From Phlebotomus papatasi (taxonomy: Eukaryota; Arthropoda; Insecta; Diptera; Psychodidae): 64,000 nt of DNA. A model generated the notes under the pieces. The model was not told where the DNA came from. It saw only the letters and a list, made by a program, of their open reading frames with translations, and searched no databases. Location of the stretch: the NCBI RefSeq assembly GCF_024763615.1, contig NC_077222.1, positions 9,920,001 through 9,984,000 of the forward strand. Direction: 5' to 3'. The position numbers and the translations under genes are program-made. Of this stretch, positions 10,906 to 22,200 are shown piece after piece; the first letter of the stretch is position 1, and each line of letters begins with the position of its first letter.

Positions 10906-12507
10906 TACTTAACTTTTACATTTTTGACCAGTCAAACTAAAACCGTTCCAAATTGATGTCAAAGTTGAAAATCCTCCGAGCCGTTATCAAGATATTTGTT
11001 TAAGCTGCTTGATTTTTGAAAAATGATTCTAATCCCCGTGAAAGCTTAGGAACAGATACCTAATACTATCGAATATATTCGATTTGAAGATCAGGGGTGG
11101 AATGATAACTTTTCGATACTATCGAATCGATAATATCGATAAATCTATATCTGCTAGATTAAGCAAATGGCGACTTTTTACGCATTGTTGGAATATTCAT
11201 TGTGATATTCTTAAAAGAATGTGACCTTTGATAAATATCTACAATAGCTACAGAAAGTGCAGACATCGTTTAAATTTTTCACAATCGACAGTTGATACTA
11301 TCGAAAATAAGTTATCATGTCACCCCAGAGATCTTGATGAATGGCTAGTTTCTCCTGCAATACAGTTCTTCTGTAATAGGACTGTTGAGTTTAGAGGAGT
11401 TAGAGGGAGAAAGCTCGTCCTAAGGAAGATTCTTCTAAGCCAATGGTACCAATCACTGTTCAGTTGAGGTGGTAATTCTGAGGGGTGCTATAACGGCGGT
11501 TAACCTCAAATTACGATATGGCTATAGTTCAGCTAGATGGGATTGTGAGTGCTCAATGAGATATTTCGAAGCTACCCCCTGGCAAGTGGCCTTCAACGTG
11601 GAAGCCAATTTCTTTCATTCACATACAAATGCGTATGGGATTTTTTCTGCACTCCTGATCGTTACACGATATATGTCACAATTGAGGTGTGCCTTGTACA
11701 CAGGATTCTGTGCCGAAGGCATAATCGAATCAGCTCAATCTCCGGGAGGCTAGCGATAAAGGATGCTCCAGCATGTACTGGTATGGGGCCTGTAGCATTC
11801 GTGACACAATTCTTACATTTTGAAAATGAAAACAGGAACGGTTTTAAACGGATTTTGCTTGAAAAAAGCGTCCCAGCTTTGTGAAGTACTCGAGCTCACG
11901 AAATAAACAATTCAAATCTAACCAAATCGGTTGGAAAATGGGCCCTCCAAAGTGGTTGACCTATGACCTTCAATAATTCAAGAGGCCGAATTTTCCGGTC
12001 ATAGGTATGTTTAGACGAAATGTTCGCCTGGACTACTTCTAAAACATGTCCGAAAATCATTGGAAAAACTTGGACCATTTTGAGAAAAACCAAAAAAACA
12101 TGGTTTTGGATGAAAAAAGAAAAAAAACTTCTAGAGATATTGTTTTTTTTATTGGGGGCCATCGAAGACCAGAAGTCGATATCTTTTACCGTTTAAGCTT
12201 CAGGACCATGACAGGTTGAAAAAAAGGACGATTATATAACTGCTCTTTCTTTCAAAATTATGACAAATTTTAAAATCGAGTTTACTAGATATTTTATTTA
12301 AATCTTTTTTTGAAAATTTATTGAAAAGTTTTGTCTATCCGGACGTAGAGTGCTCTTGTAATTCTAGTTTCAGAAGAAATCTATACTGATTGATAGTTTA
12401 CTTTCAATGGTCTGTTTTCCGTGAACCTATCGTAGTTTTCCGTCAACCTATCATAGTTTTCTTTAAACACTTTAAAAAACTTTTAAAGTGATTCATTTTT
12501 TAGGTAC
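10906..12507. other. intron 1 segment with decayed repeats
   Basis: 11250-11890 is less AT-rich and has three short overlapping reading frames with no recognisable domain; a decayed transposon is possible. 11920-12170 resembles 62740-62960 (shared CAATAATTCAAGAGG-like and GGCGAATTTTCCGGT-like blocks, ACGAAATGT), so it is a dispersed repeat with two copies here. Confidence 0.4.
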
Positions 12508-12795
12508 AATAGTGCTATTCCAATGAAAAATTGTAAAGAGAAAATCTTTCTCCTGAACTTTTTTTTTAGTACATTACTGTTCTCAAGTGCTTCTGCATTA
12601 TCGAGTTTTCTTTTTGTTGCATTTTGTCTCGCCTGTTCTATGGTTTTAGAATACCGCGAGGACTTGGAAAAATAGTCGAAACAGGAACCAACACAAAGAA
12701 AGGTCGATAATGCAGAAGAACTTGAGAACAGTCATGTACTAAAAAATATTCAGATTTTCCCTTTTCATTTTTCATTGAAATTGCACTATTAGTCC
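12508..12795. mobile_element. TIR element, GTGCTATTCC family, copy B
   Basis: ~288-bp near-palindrome. The left arm carries GTGCTATTCCAATG, AATCTTTCTCCTGAAC, AGTACATTACTGTTCTCAAG and GCTTCTGCATTATCGA. The right arm carries the inverses in mirror order. This is the clearest full-length copy of the element that underlies the array at 14320-17580. Confidence 0.8.
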
Positions 12796-14319
12796 AGTCC
12801 AAAAGATGTTTTATAGAACATCTTTTATTAGAATAGCAATATAATTCATTAGAATTCGGGTTTTTGTGCCGTTTTTCTAATAAGACCGGTCTCTTTGTAA
12901 GGCGCCCCCATTCTGTTACTTATTTATTAAAAATCGTTGTTCCAATTAGTTTTGTATAAGAGCACGGAATTACTCATATACGACACTTGTTGATAGAAGT
13001 GACGGGATCTTAGTTAATTTTCTAACAAAATGCAATTTCCAAATAAAAATCACAGTTCCCAAAACCTAAACCAAGCTTATCAAGTTCACCAATATATCTT
13101 TAATAAAAGAAAAGTTGTAATGTTGTGAAGGATGAAAAACCCAAAAGCACGTTCTTCATTAAAAAAAAACAATCCCCGGTAGAGCAGGAAAATAAGGGGC
13201 ACCTGAAAACCACCCTTCGACATATTACATACACCCCCAAATCAAATTACATTACCGTCGCCGGTGAAATTTTGCAAAAAGCTGCAATCATCCCCTCAAA
13301 CAATCCTCTCGCATTTCATCCGCCGTTGCCCTTTAATGTTGTCGGGTACTTTAAGGCTTTCTGTTGAATTACGAATTATCCTGGAGAGCTATATAACGTT
13401 GTTATATGCGTACGTGTAATAGAGAAAATGCTTTATACTTGACTCATGGACTACGCCCTAACCGAGGCAATTTTTTTTCTTGAGTACCTTCCCTGAGGAC
13501 CATTCTATTCTCTGACCCTCCTTTGCTATACCCTCCCACCATCCTTGCTTGGTATCCTCAGGAGCATCAATCGTTAGATCGAAGCTGCAAATATAGACAT
13601 TGATACACTCACTGAAGGTTTCCCGCAAGAAAAGTCCCTGACAAGACCTGATTAATTGTCAGGAGTGTTTTTAGGACACCCACATGTGAATCCCCAATTT
13701 TTCATGACACTGCTTCGATGCGAAATGAATATTTTACAATAAGAAGACGAGAGTTAAGTCTTATTTTGTGAGACGGCTTCTCAAGACTCTTTCATCATTT
13801 ATGGTTTTCCTTTCGTAATTAATTCATGCAAAAGCTGAGTGTTTTCAAGCCACTTCACTAAACACGATTTAGGCTTCTTTATCTCATGAAAATTACAGTG
13901 GTTTGAGTTTTCACGTTAATGACTTCTTTGGGATAAGGTGTATTTTTGTGAAAATTTGTACGAAAATTGTGAACTTCAAGTGATTTCGTCGAATTTTTTA
14001 ATTAAGAACTTGAATGAGAACAGTTGCCAGCGCCTCTTGCGGGAGAAAGCAGTGCCCTCATGCGGAGAGAACGATTGCCAATCTTAATAAATTGTCATAA
14101 ATTTGCTTATTGTCATTTCAGTGGAAGGTTTTTATTCGTAATTGTAAAAGTAAAAGATATATCTTGAGAATCAGGGAGATAAACTCTTTCCCGCTGGGTC
14201 AGGTAGATCAGGGGTGTTTGTCCTTTCAGGAAGAGGAAATATTAATATTTTTTGCCAGAGCTTTCGGTGTTACAACGCGTTAGTGCAGTGGTTCAAAATT
14301 CATTGAATTTTAATTCTGT
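12796..14319. other. intron 1, single-copy
   Basis: A small hairpin (AAAAGATGTTTTATAGAACA...) lies at 12797-12830. The rest shows no repeat. The 80-codon frame at 13125-13367 has no similarity and low-complexity start context. Confidence 0.4.
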
Positions 14320-17300
14320 ATTCAAATGAAAAAGAAAAGGAAAAATCTTTCTCCTGAACATTTTTTTAGTACATGACTGTTCTCAAGTGCTTCTGCATTA
14401 TTGACTTTCCTTTGTGTACATTTCTGCCAAGGCTGTTTTTAACAGTCCTCAGCGTGTTTTAAAAATAAAACTAAACGCAACACAATTATATCTTTCTTCT
14501 GAACATTTTTTAGTACATGACTGTTCTCAAGTGTTTCTGCATTATTGACTTTTCTTTGTGTACATTTCTGCCAAGGCTGTTTTTAGTGTCATCAGCGTGT
14601 TTTAAAAATAAAACTAAGCGCAAAAAAAGTTAAATCTTTCTCCTGAACATTTTTAGTACATGACTGTTCTCAAGTGCATCTGCATTATTGACTTTTCTTT
14701 GTGTAGGTTTCTGCCAAGGCTATTTTTAACAGTCCTCAGCGTGTTTTAAAAATAAATCTAAGAGCAAACAAAATTAAATCTTTCTCCTGAACATTTTTAG
14801 TACATGACTGTTCTCAAGTGCATCTGCATTATTGACTTTTCTTTGTGTAGGTTTCTGCCAAGGCTATTTTTAACAGTCCTCAGCGTGTTTTAAAAATAAA
14901 TCTAAGAGCAAACAAAATTAAATCTTTCTCCTGAACATTTTTTAGTACATGACTGTTCTCAAATGCTTCTGCATTATTTACTTTTCTTTGTGTAGGTTTC
15001 TGTCAAGGCTATTTTTAGTGTCCTCAGCGTGTTTTAAAAATAAAACCAAGCGCAAACAAAATTAAATCTTTCTCCTGGACATTTTTAGTACATGACTGTT
15101 CGCAAGTGCATCTGCATTATTGACTTTTATTTGTGTAGATTTCTGTCAAGGCTGTTTTTAGTATCCTCAGCGTGTTTTGAAAATAAAACTAAGCGCAAAC
15201 AAAATTAAATCTCTCGCCTGAACATTTTTTAGTACATGACTGTTCTCAAGTGCTTCTGCATTATTGACTTTCCTTTGTGTACATTTCTGCCAAGGCTGTT
15301 TTTAACAGTCCTCAGCGTGTTTTAAAAATAAAACTAAACGCAACACAATTATATCTTTCTTCTGAACATTTTTTAGTACATGACTGTTCTCAAGTGTTTC
15401 TGCATTATTGACTTTTCTTTGTGTACATTTCTGCCAAGGCTGTTTTTAGTGTCATCAGCGTGTTTTAAAAATAAAACTAAGCGCAAAAAAAGTTAAATCT
15501 TTCTCCTGAACATTTTTAGTACATGACTGTTCTCAAGTGCATCTGCATTATTGACTTTTCTTTGTGTAGGTTTCTGCCAAGGCTATTTTTAACAGTCCTC
15601 AGCGTGTTTTAAAAATAAATCTAAGAGCAAACAAAATTAAATCTTTCTCCTGAACATTTTTTAGTACATGACTGTTCTCAAATGCTTCTGCATTATTTAC
15701 TTTTCTTTGTGTAGGTTTCTGTCAAGGCTATTTTTAGTGTCCTCAGCGTGTTTTAAAAATAAAACCAAGCGCAAACAAAATTAAATCTTTCTCCTGGACA
15801 TTTTTAGTACATGACTGTTCGCAAGTGCATCTGCATTATTGACTTTTATTTGTGTAGATTTCTGTCAAGGCTGTTTTTAGTATCCTCAGCGTGTTTTGAA
15901 AATAAAACTAAGCGCAAACAAAATTAAATCTCTCGCCTGAACATTTTTTAGTACATGACTGTTCTCAAGTGCTTCTGCATTATTGACTTTCCTTTGTGTA
16001 CATTTCTGCCAAGGCTGTTTTTAACAGTCCTCAGCGTGTTTTAAAAATAAAACTAAACGCAACACAATTATATCTTTCTTCTGAACATTTTTTAGTACAT
16101 GACTGTTCTCAAGTGTTTCTGCATTATTGACTTTTCTTTGTGTACATTTCTGCCAAGGCTGTTTTTAGTGTCATCAGCGTGTTTTAAAAATAAAACTAAG
16201 CGCAAAAAAAGTTAAATCTTTCTCCTGAACATTTTTAGTACATGACTGTTCTCAAGTGCATCTGCATTATTGACTTTTCTTTGTGTAGGTTTCTGCCAAG
16301 GCTATTTTTAACAGTCCTCAGCGTGTTTTAAAAATAAATCTAAGAGCAAACAAAATTAAATCTTTCTCCTGAACATTTTTTAGTACATGACTGTTCTCAA
16401 ATGCTTCTGCATTATTTACTTTTCTTTGTGTAGGTTTCTGTCAAGGCTATTTTTAGTGTCCTCAGCGTGTTTTAAAAATAAAACCAAGCGCAAACAAAAT
16501 TAAATCTTTCTCCTGGACATTTTTAGTACATGACTGTTCGCAAGTGCATCTGCATTATTGACTTTTATTTGTGTAGATTTCTGTCAAGGCTGTTTTTAGT
16601 ATCCTCAGCGTGTTTTGAAAATAAAACTAAGCGCAAACAAAATTAAATCTCTCGCCTGAACATTTTTTAGTACATGACTGTTCTCAAGTGCTTCTGCATT
16701 ATTGACTTTTCTTTATGTAGGTTTCTGTCAAGGCTGTTTTTAGTGTCCCTAGCGTGTTTTAAAAATAAAACTAAGCGCAAACAAAATTAAATCTTTCTCC
16801 TGAACGTTTTTTAGTACATGACTGTTCTCAAGTGCTTCTGCATTATTGAATTTTCTTTGTGTAGGTTTCTGCCAAGGCTGTTTTTAGTGTCCCTAGCGTG
16901 TTTTAAAAATAAAACTAAGCGCAAACAAAATTAAATCTTTCTCCTGAACTTTTAGTACATGACTGTTCTGAAGTGCTTCTGCATTATTGACTTTCCTCTG
17001 TGTACATTTCTGTCAAGGCTATTTTTAGTGTCCTCAGCGTGTTTTAAAAATAAAACTAAGCGCAACAAAATTAAATCTTTCTCCTGAACATTTTTTAGTA
17101 CATGACTGTTCTCAAGTGCTTCTGTATTATTGAATTTTCTTTGTGTAGGTTTCTGCCAAGGCTGTTTTTAGTGTACTAAGCGTGTTTTAAAAATAAAACT
17201 AAGTTCCTGTATCGATTGTTTTCAACATTCCTCATCATGTTCGAAAGACACCTAGCAGTCATGGCAGATACCAACAGAAAAAAAGTCCATTAAGTAGTAG

Positions 17301-17580
17301 TAATTGACAATAGTCATGTACTAATGAAATTTTCGCGAGAAAAATTTCTCCTTTTCATGTTTTTTTAGCACTTTACTGTTCTAAGATGTTACTGCATTAT
17401 CAATTTTTCTTTATATTGGTTCCTGTCACGACTGTTTAGTGCTTTTAGAACACGACGATAACTGGGGAAAGCAGTCGAGTTAGGAACCAACGTAAACAAA
17501 AGTCGATAATGCAGAAGCACTTGAGAACAGTAAACTACTAAAAAAAAGACATGTAAATTCTCCACTGGAATAGCACCATT
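14320..17580. repeat. ~145-bp satellite with 719-bp higher-order period inside TIR element ends
   Basis: The monomers read TCTTTCTCCTGAAC, TTAGTACATGACTGTTCTCA, GCTTCTGCATTATTGAC, TTTCTGCCAAGGCTG and CAGCGTGTTTTAAAAATAAA. Five monomers form a 719-bp unit; the marker CTCTCGCCTGAAC recurs at 15211, 15930 and 16649, and ATATCTTTCTTCTGAAC at 15351 and 16070. The first unit is 863 bp because one monomer (14629-14917 region) is doubled. The monomer equals the left arm plus centre of the TIR element at 12508-12795. The array starts with a degraded left terminus (~14320) and ends with the matching right terminus (17470-17580, GGAATAGCACCATTATT). Confidence 0.88.
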
Positions 17581-19345
17581 ATTGATATTTTAACATTTAA
17601 AATAGCAGTTTATTTTCCAAATCAGCAATTCTCATACCTGAACAATGACCACAAAAACTATCAAACAAACTCTTATGAGCAATATATTTTTCTACTGAAA
17701 TTTTATTGCTTTTGTATTTATTCCCTGTGATGACAATTTAAAATTGGATGTTTTATTGAAAGAGGAAGACAGACAGCTCCTTGTAGTAAGGAGTGAATCC
17801 CAAATCTTTATCGTATTTTTTGAAATATTTAAATGTAAATTATTTAGACATACAATTTCAAGTCGAAACTGCAGAATAGCATTTTTTATGATTTTAGATA
17901 TAAAAAATACAATGTATAGAAGAATGACAGATAAATGACAACAAAATGACAACTAAATGACAGGTAAATGACATATCAGTATGTCATGAAAAATACGTTA
18001 CTTTTCTACGTTTTAACAGAAATACATTTAATCCAGAAATTTAAAGCACCTTTCTGAATAATAAATTCATGCAATTTTTACTTTATCCTGCAACTGCCAG
18101 TCGGGATGTCTATTATCTCTTCCGTTGAAGGGAGAGTTCCTCTTTGGAATAGCTTGAATTCTTCTCTTTGTCACTCGTGCCACTTGCAGGATTTCTGGGA
18201 GGGCGGAAAACACCCCAGGATGTCGTGTCTATGGCAGAAATCGTATTACCAGACACCTTCACTCTCATTCATCCCACCTGAACCCCTTCTGATCCAGCAT
18301 CCACTAAAAGGCCTGTCGCTTCCTAAAGATTCTCGCGATCACAGAATATTTATTTTGTGGAATCATGCTGAGCTGAAACACTATGAAGGGGTTTGAGGGA
18401 TGCTGAGAAGGGCTCAAATGCGTCAGTTGGGATGGGGAATTGAAGCACAAAATTATATGAATGATGCGATGGGTAAAATAACATATGCTCTTGTGAATTC
18501 AACACTAAAAGATATCACTATGATTGTCTTTCATCTTGAGAATCTATCATTTTGTCCTTGGAAGAAGTGTAAAACAGAGTTGAAGAGGTTTATTCTATGT
18601 CTTTGGCTTTAATCATTTCTCATATCTAACGTCTACATTCATCTCTAAACTAAACAAACCCCAATTCTGCTTCCAAGAATCTTCCTTCAGGAGAAGAATG
18701 GGAAGCTCTTAGTCATGAGAGGATACAACTCAAATTTCTTCGTCAAGGGGATGAAAGAGAATAGAGAAGTGCACTAGATAGGAGTGTCTTATATGAGTCG
18801 AAAGGTTTCTCTTTGTGAAACTTTTAAATAAAAGTCCTGGCAGTTTATATTACACTCAAAGTTACTTTAAGCTGCGAAACCACAAACTTCCAACTGTCAG
18901 AGTTACTCTATCCAAAATGCCATGATACATTATTTTGTGTGGGAAGAGCTGTGAGATCTAATTGAATTTGATGTACGGAATTTCCCTTCGATGCAGAAGA
19001 ATCCAATTTGTGAAGGAAGATCGATGACGGATGAGTGAGCCATTTTCAAATAACATCAATTTCACGTATCATCAATTGAATTTGCAAAATCGATTTGATC
19101 AAATTGTAAAAAAAACTGCCTCTGCTGAATTTTATTCCCTGTGATTTTCAGAGAAAAAACATCTCTTCAAGGATTTTCCCTTAAATTGGTTTCTTTTTCT
19201 AAGAGAAAAAAGAGAAAATTGGAAGAAATTTAAGTGCTTCTGGGGTGTTAGAAGTCATTCTTTAGAAAAAATGTCTCATATTATTTTCAAGAGTGATGAG
19301 AGCAATCAGAGCTTGAAAATTTCAAAGTACAACAGTAATTTTCTT
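17581..19345. other. intron 1, single-copy with a short TGACA repeat
   Basis: 17925-17985 has five closely spaced AAATGACA(G/A) units. The remainder has no supported gene; frames at 18106-18396 and 18400-18612 show no domain, no splice partners and no conserved look. Confidence 0.4.
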
Positions 19346-19735
19346 TGGTGCTATTCCAATGGAAAATGAACATATTTTGATAACATTTGACTGTTCCCAA
19401 TTGCTTCTGCATTATCGACTTTTCTATTTGAGTTTTTCCCAATCCTTGCCGTGTTCTAAAACCACCAAACAGTCGTGACAGCAACCAACACAAAGCAAAG
19501 TCGATAATGCAGAAGCATTTGAGAACAGTTGTTTGCGTTTGAGATTCCTTTGAAGTCACTCTATTTTTAGCCTTTAGGTAGGCTTAGTCAATCCAAGGGA
19601 TTGTCCATGAGCACTAATTTAGCTCTAAAAACTAGCTCAAAATACGCATGGGGGTTTCTTCCTTACTCCCTTTGAGAACAGTAAAGTCCTAAAACACATG
19701 CTCATTTTTCATTGTGATACCACCAATATACAGAA
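19346..19735. mobile_element. TIR element, GTGCTATTCC family, copy D, interrupted
   Basis: The left arm is GGTGCTATTCCAATGG...GCTTCTGCATTATCGAC. The right arm is TCGATAATGCAGAAGCA then TTTGAGAACAGT. About 150 bp of unrelated sequence follows before a second TTTGAGAACAGT and the true terminus (19668-19735, ending near GATACCACC). The 12-bp direct repeat around the extra segment suggests an insertion or unequal exchange. Confidence 0.65.
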
Positions 19736-19742
19736 GACTAAA

Positions 19743-21345
19743 TGCCTCTACACATTAGAAGCAATTTTCATCAAAAATTGCTTTTTGAAGGAAATTGTCT
19801 GTAGTGCTATAAGTGGGAATGTCAGAATTCTGTCAAAAAATTAATTTTTGATGAAAATTCTCCCAACGTGTAGGTCTTAAGGCCTGTACACATTGGGAAC
19901 AATTTTCGTCAAAAATTGATTTTTTGAAGGAAATTGTCTGGAGAGGTGGCGGTACAAACGTTATAATTCTGTCAAAAATGCAATTTTTGACGAAAATTGC
20001 TCACAATGTGTAGAGATCTTTACGGCCTATATGCACTGGAAGCAATTTTTGTCAAAAATTGTTTTTTAAGAAATTTATTTACACTTATGCAGATAAAAAC
20101 GTCAAAATTCTGTCAAAAAATATATATTTTTTTAAACGCATTTTTAAATAAAAAAAAGGTCTTTTGGCCTCTACACACTAGCAGAAATTTCTTTAAAAAA
20201 TGCCTTCTTAAAGAAAATTTCCCATAACCTTGTAGGCAGAAACGTGAGAATTTTTTAAAAAAATACAATTTTTGACGAAAATTGCTTCTAGTGTGTAGAC
20301 ACCAAGAAAAAGCCAACTATTCTTGTAAGGAACTACATCACATTGCTTGACAGTTTTCTTCAAAGATTTTTTGAAGTATTTACAAAGAAATATCGGAAAA
20401 AATTAACAAAAAAATTTTTGAATTACTCAGCAAATGTTCTTGATTATTATTTGTGGATAATAGTCTCTATACATTGTGAGCAATTTTCGTCAAAAATTGC
20501 ATTTTTGACAAAATTTTGACGCTTGTACCTACACCTTTGCAGACGCTTTCCTTCAAGAAGCAATTTTTGACGAAAATTGTTCCCAATTTGTTAAGGCCTT
20601 TAGACTAAGACCTCTATATGTAGAATTTTCGTCAAAAATTGCTTTTTTGAAGGAAATCATCTGCAAAGGCTGCAAAGATGTAAGTACAAACACCAAAATT
20701 CTGTCAAAAAACCAATTTTTGATGAAAATTGCTCACAATGTGTAGAGATCCTTATGGTGTCTACACACTAGAAGCAATTTTCGTCAAAAATTTCCTTTTT
20801 TCAAAAATTCCGACGTTTCTGCCTACAAGGATAGGGGAAATTTTCTTTAGAAAGGCACTTTTTCAAGAAATTTCTCCTAGTGCGTGGAGGCCTTTACGGC
20901 CTACACACATTGAAAGAAATTTTCATCAAAAATTGTTTTTAAGAAGAAATCTATTTACACTTCTGCAAGTAAAAACGTCAAACTTCTGTCAAAAATACAA
21001 TATTTGATGTAAATTGATATCGATGTATGAAGGTCTTTAAGAAAAAAACAGCTATTCTTGTAAAGAAGTATATCACATTGCTTGACAGTATTTTTCAAAA
21101 ATTATTTGAAGTTTTTACAAAGAAAAATTGCAAAAAAAAATTAAAAATGTTCGAAGTACTCAGCAAATGCTCTTTAATATTTGTGGATAATAGTCTCTAT
21201 ACATTGGGAGAAATTTTCGCCAAAAATTGTGTTTTTGAAGGAAATTGTCATCACTGCTGTAGGCGGAAACGTCAAAATTCTGTCAAAAATACAATTTTGA
21301 CGAAAACTGTTCCCAATTGTTTGGGAAAAATGTGGGCTTCTGCAC
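19743..21345. repeat. cluster of nine ~140-bp hairpin units
   Basis: Units start near 19743, 19880, 20025, 20165, 20461, 20610, 20757, 20900 and 21190. Each opens with a form of GGCCTCTACACACTAG, then GCAATTTTCGTCAAAAATTG, and closes with the inverse; the loop carries AAACGTCAAAATTCTGTC. Spacers at 20305-20460 and 21040-21190 (both with CACATTGCTTGACAGT and ACTCAGCAAATG) are homologous, so a multi-unit block was itself duplicated. Confidence 0.85.
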
Positions 21346-21629
21346 ATTCGAGTTTTTCTTTTGTTAAAAATTACATTTTTTTTAAGAAATTGTCAATGTA
21401 CTGCTGTCACATTTCTGTCAAAATGTCAGTTTTTGACAAGAATTAGTTTGATACCTGTGAAACCTCTTGAAATCTATTTAAAATAAGTACTTAAAGGAAT
21501 TGGTAAAATTAAAGTTTAGTATAAAATTCATGTAAATAATTTGAAGCACATTGCTTTTGAAGACCTGAAAACATTTCCCATCTTCGACATTTTTTTACAC
21601 TAGAGGCGCAGCGTTCACTGAGTTCCAAA

Positions 21630-22200
21630 TACAAAACCAATGACAGCTTTATATTGACATTTCCATTTCTACTTGAATGACAGAATTTAGATACTGTCAT
21701 TACAATCTGTCATTTTACTCTCATTTGGTTGTTTGTCATAAAAATCTATCATTTTGCCTATTTTACTGTTTTCTGTCATTTTGTTCTATCGTAACAACTC
21801 GTAAAAAAAAGATTTTTATTACAGGCTAAATCTACTCCAACCCGACGACTGTCCTTTTGAAATAAATTCCGCATCGGTTTCCTTACTTTATAATTATGTT
21901 CTGTAAGTTATTCTGATGATAGAACTCTATCATCGATAAACTGTCACTATTCCTCAGCCAGATTTTCTATGTAATTTTATTCTGTCAGTTATATGATTGA
22001 CATGTTACTCTGTCACTTTGCTATCTGTCATTGCTTTCTCTGTCATATTTTCTCTTCTCTGTTATTTTTATCTCTCATTCCAATCTAGCATTTCGTTTTG
22101 TCTCTATGTTGTTGCTTTCTATATTTTTCTATGTTTTATTATCCAATCAATTTCGCTTGTCATTTTGACTTCTGTCATAAAATTTTTATATCGTTCCTAT
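21630..22200. repeat. CTGTCATTTT-rich region
   Basis: More than a dozen CTGTCA or close variants occur at irregular spacing, mostly on the plus strand. The opposite orientation (TGACAG/TGACAA) forms the cluster at 17925-17985. It may be a decayed minisatellite or the arms of an old foldback spanning 17.9-22.2 kb. Confidence 0.5.

Noticed and set aside
11228..11884. Three short frames at 11.2-11.9 kb as a decayed retroelement gene
   Set aside because: No reverse transcriptase, integrase or gag motif can be read in any phase; kept only as an unexplained less AT-rich block.
14320..17580. CRISPR-like regular repeat array
   Set aside because: The monomers are contiguous and homologous over their full length with no unique spacers, and the context is eukaryotic.
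18106..18612. Adjacent 96- and 70-codon plus frames as one gene
   Set aside because: They are separated by a stop without splice sites and show no recognisable domain.
19743..21345. Coding frames within the hairpin cluster (up to 139 codons)
   Set aside because: They follow the hairpin repeat and change with it; Lys/Phe/Asn-rich, no domain.
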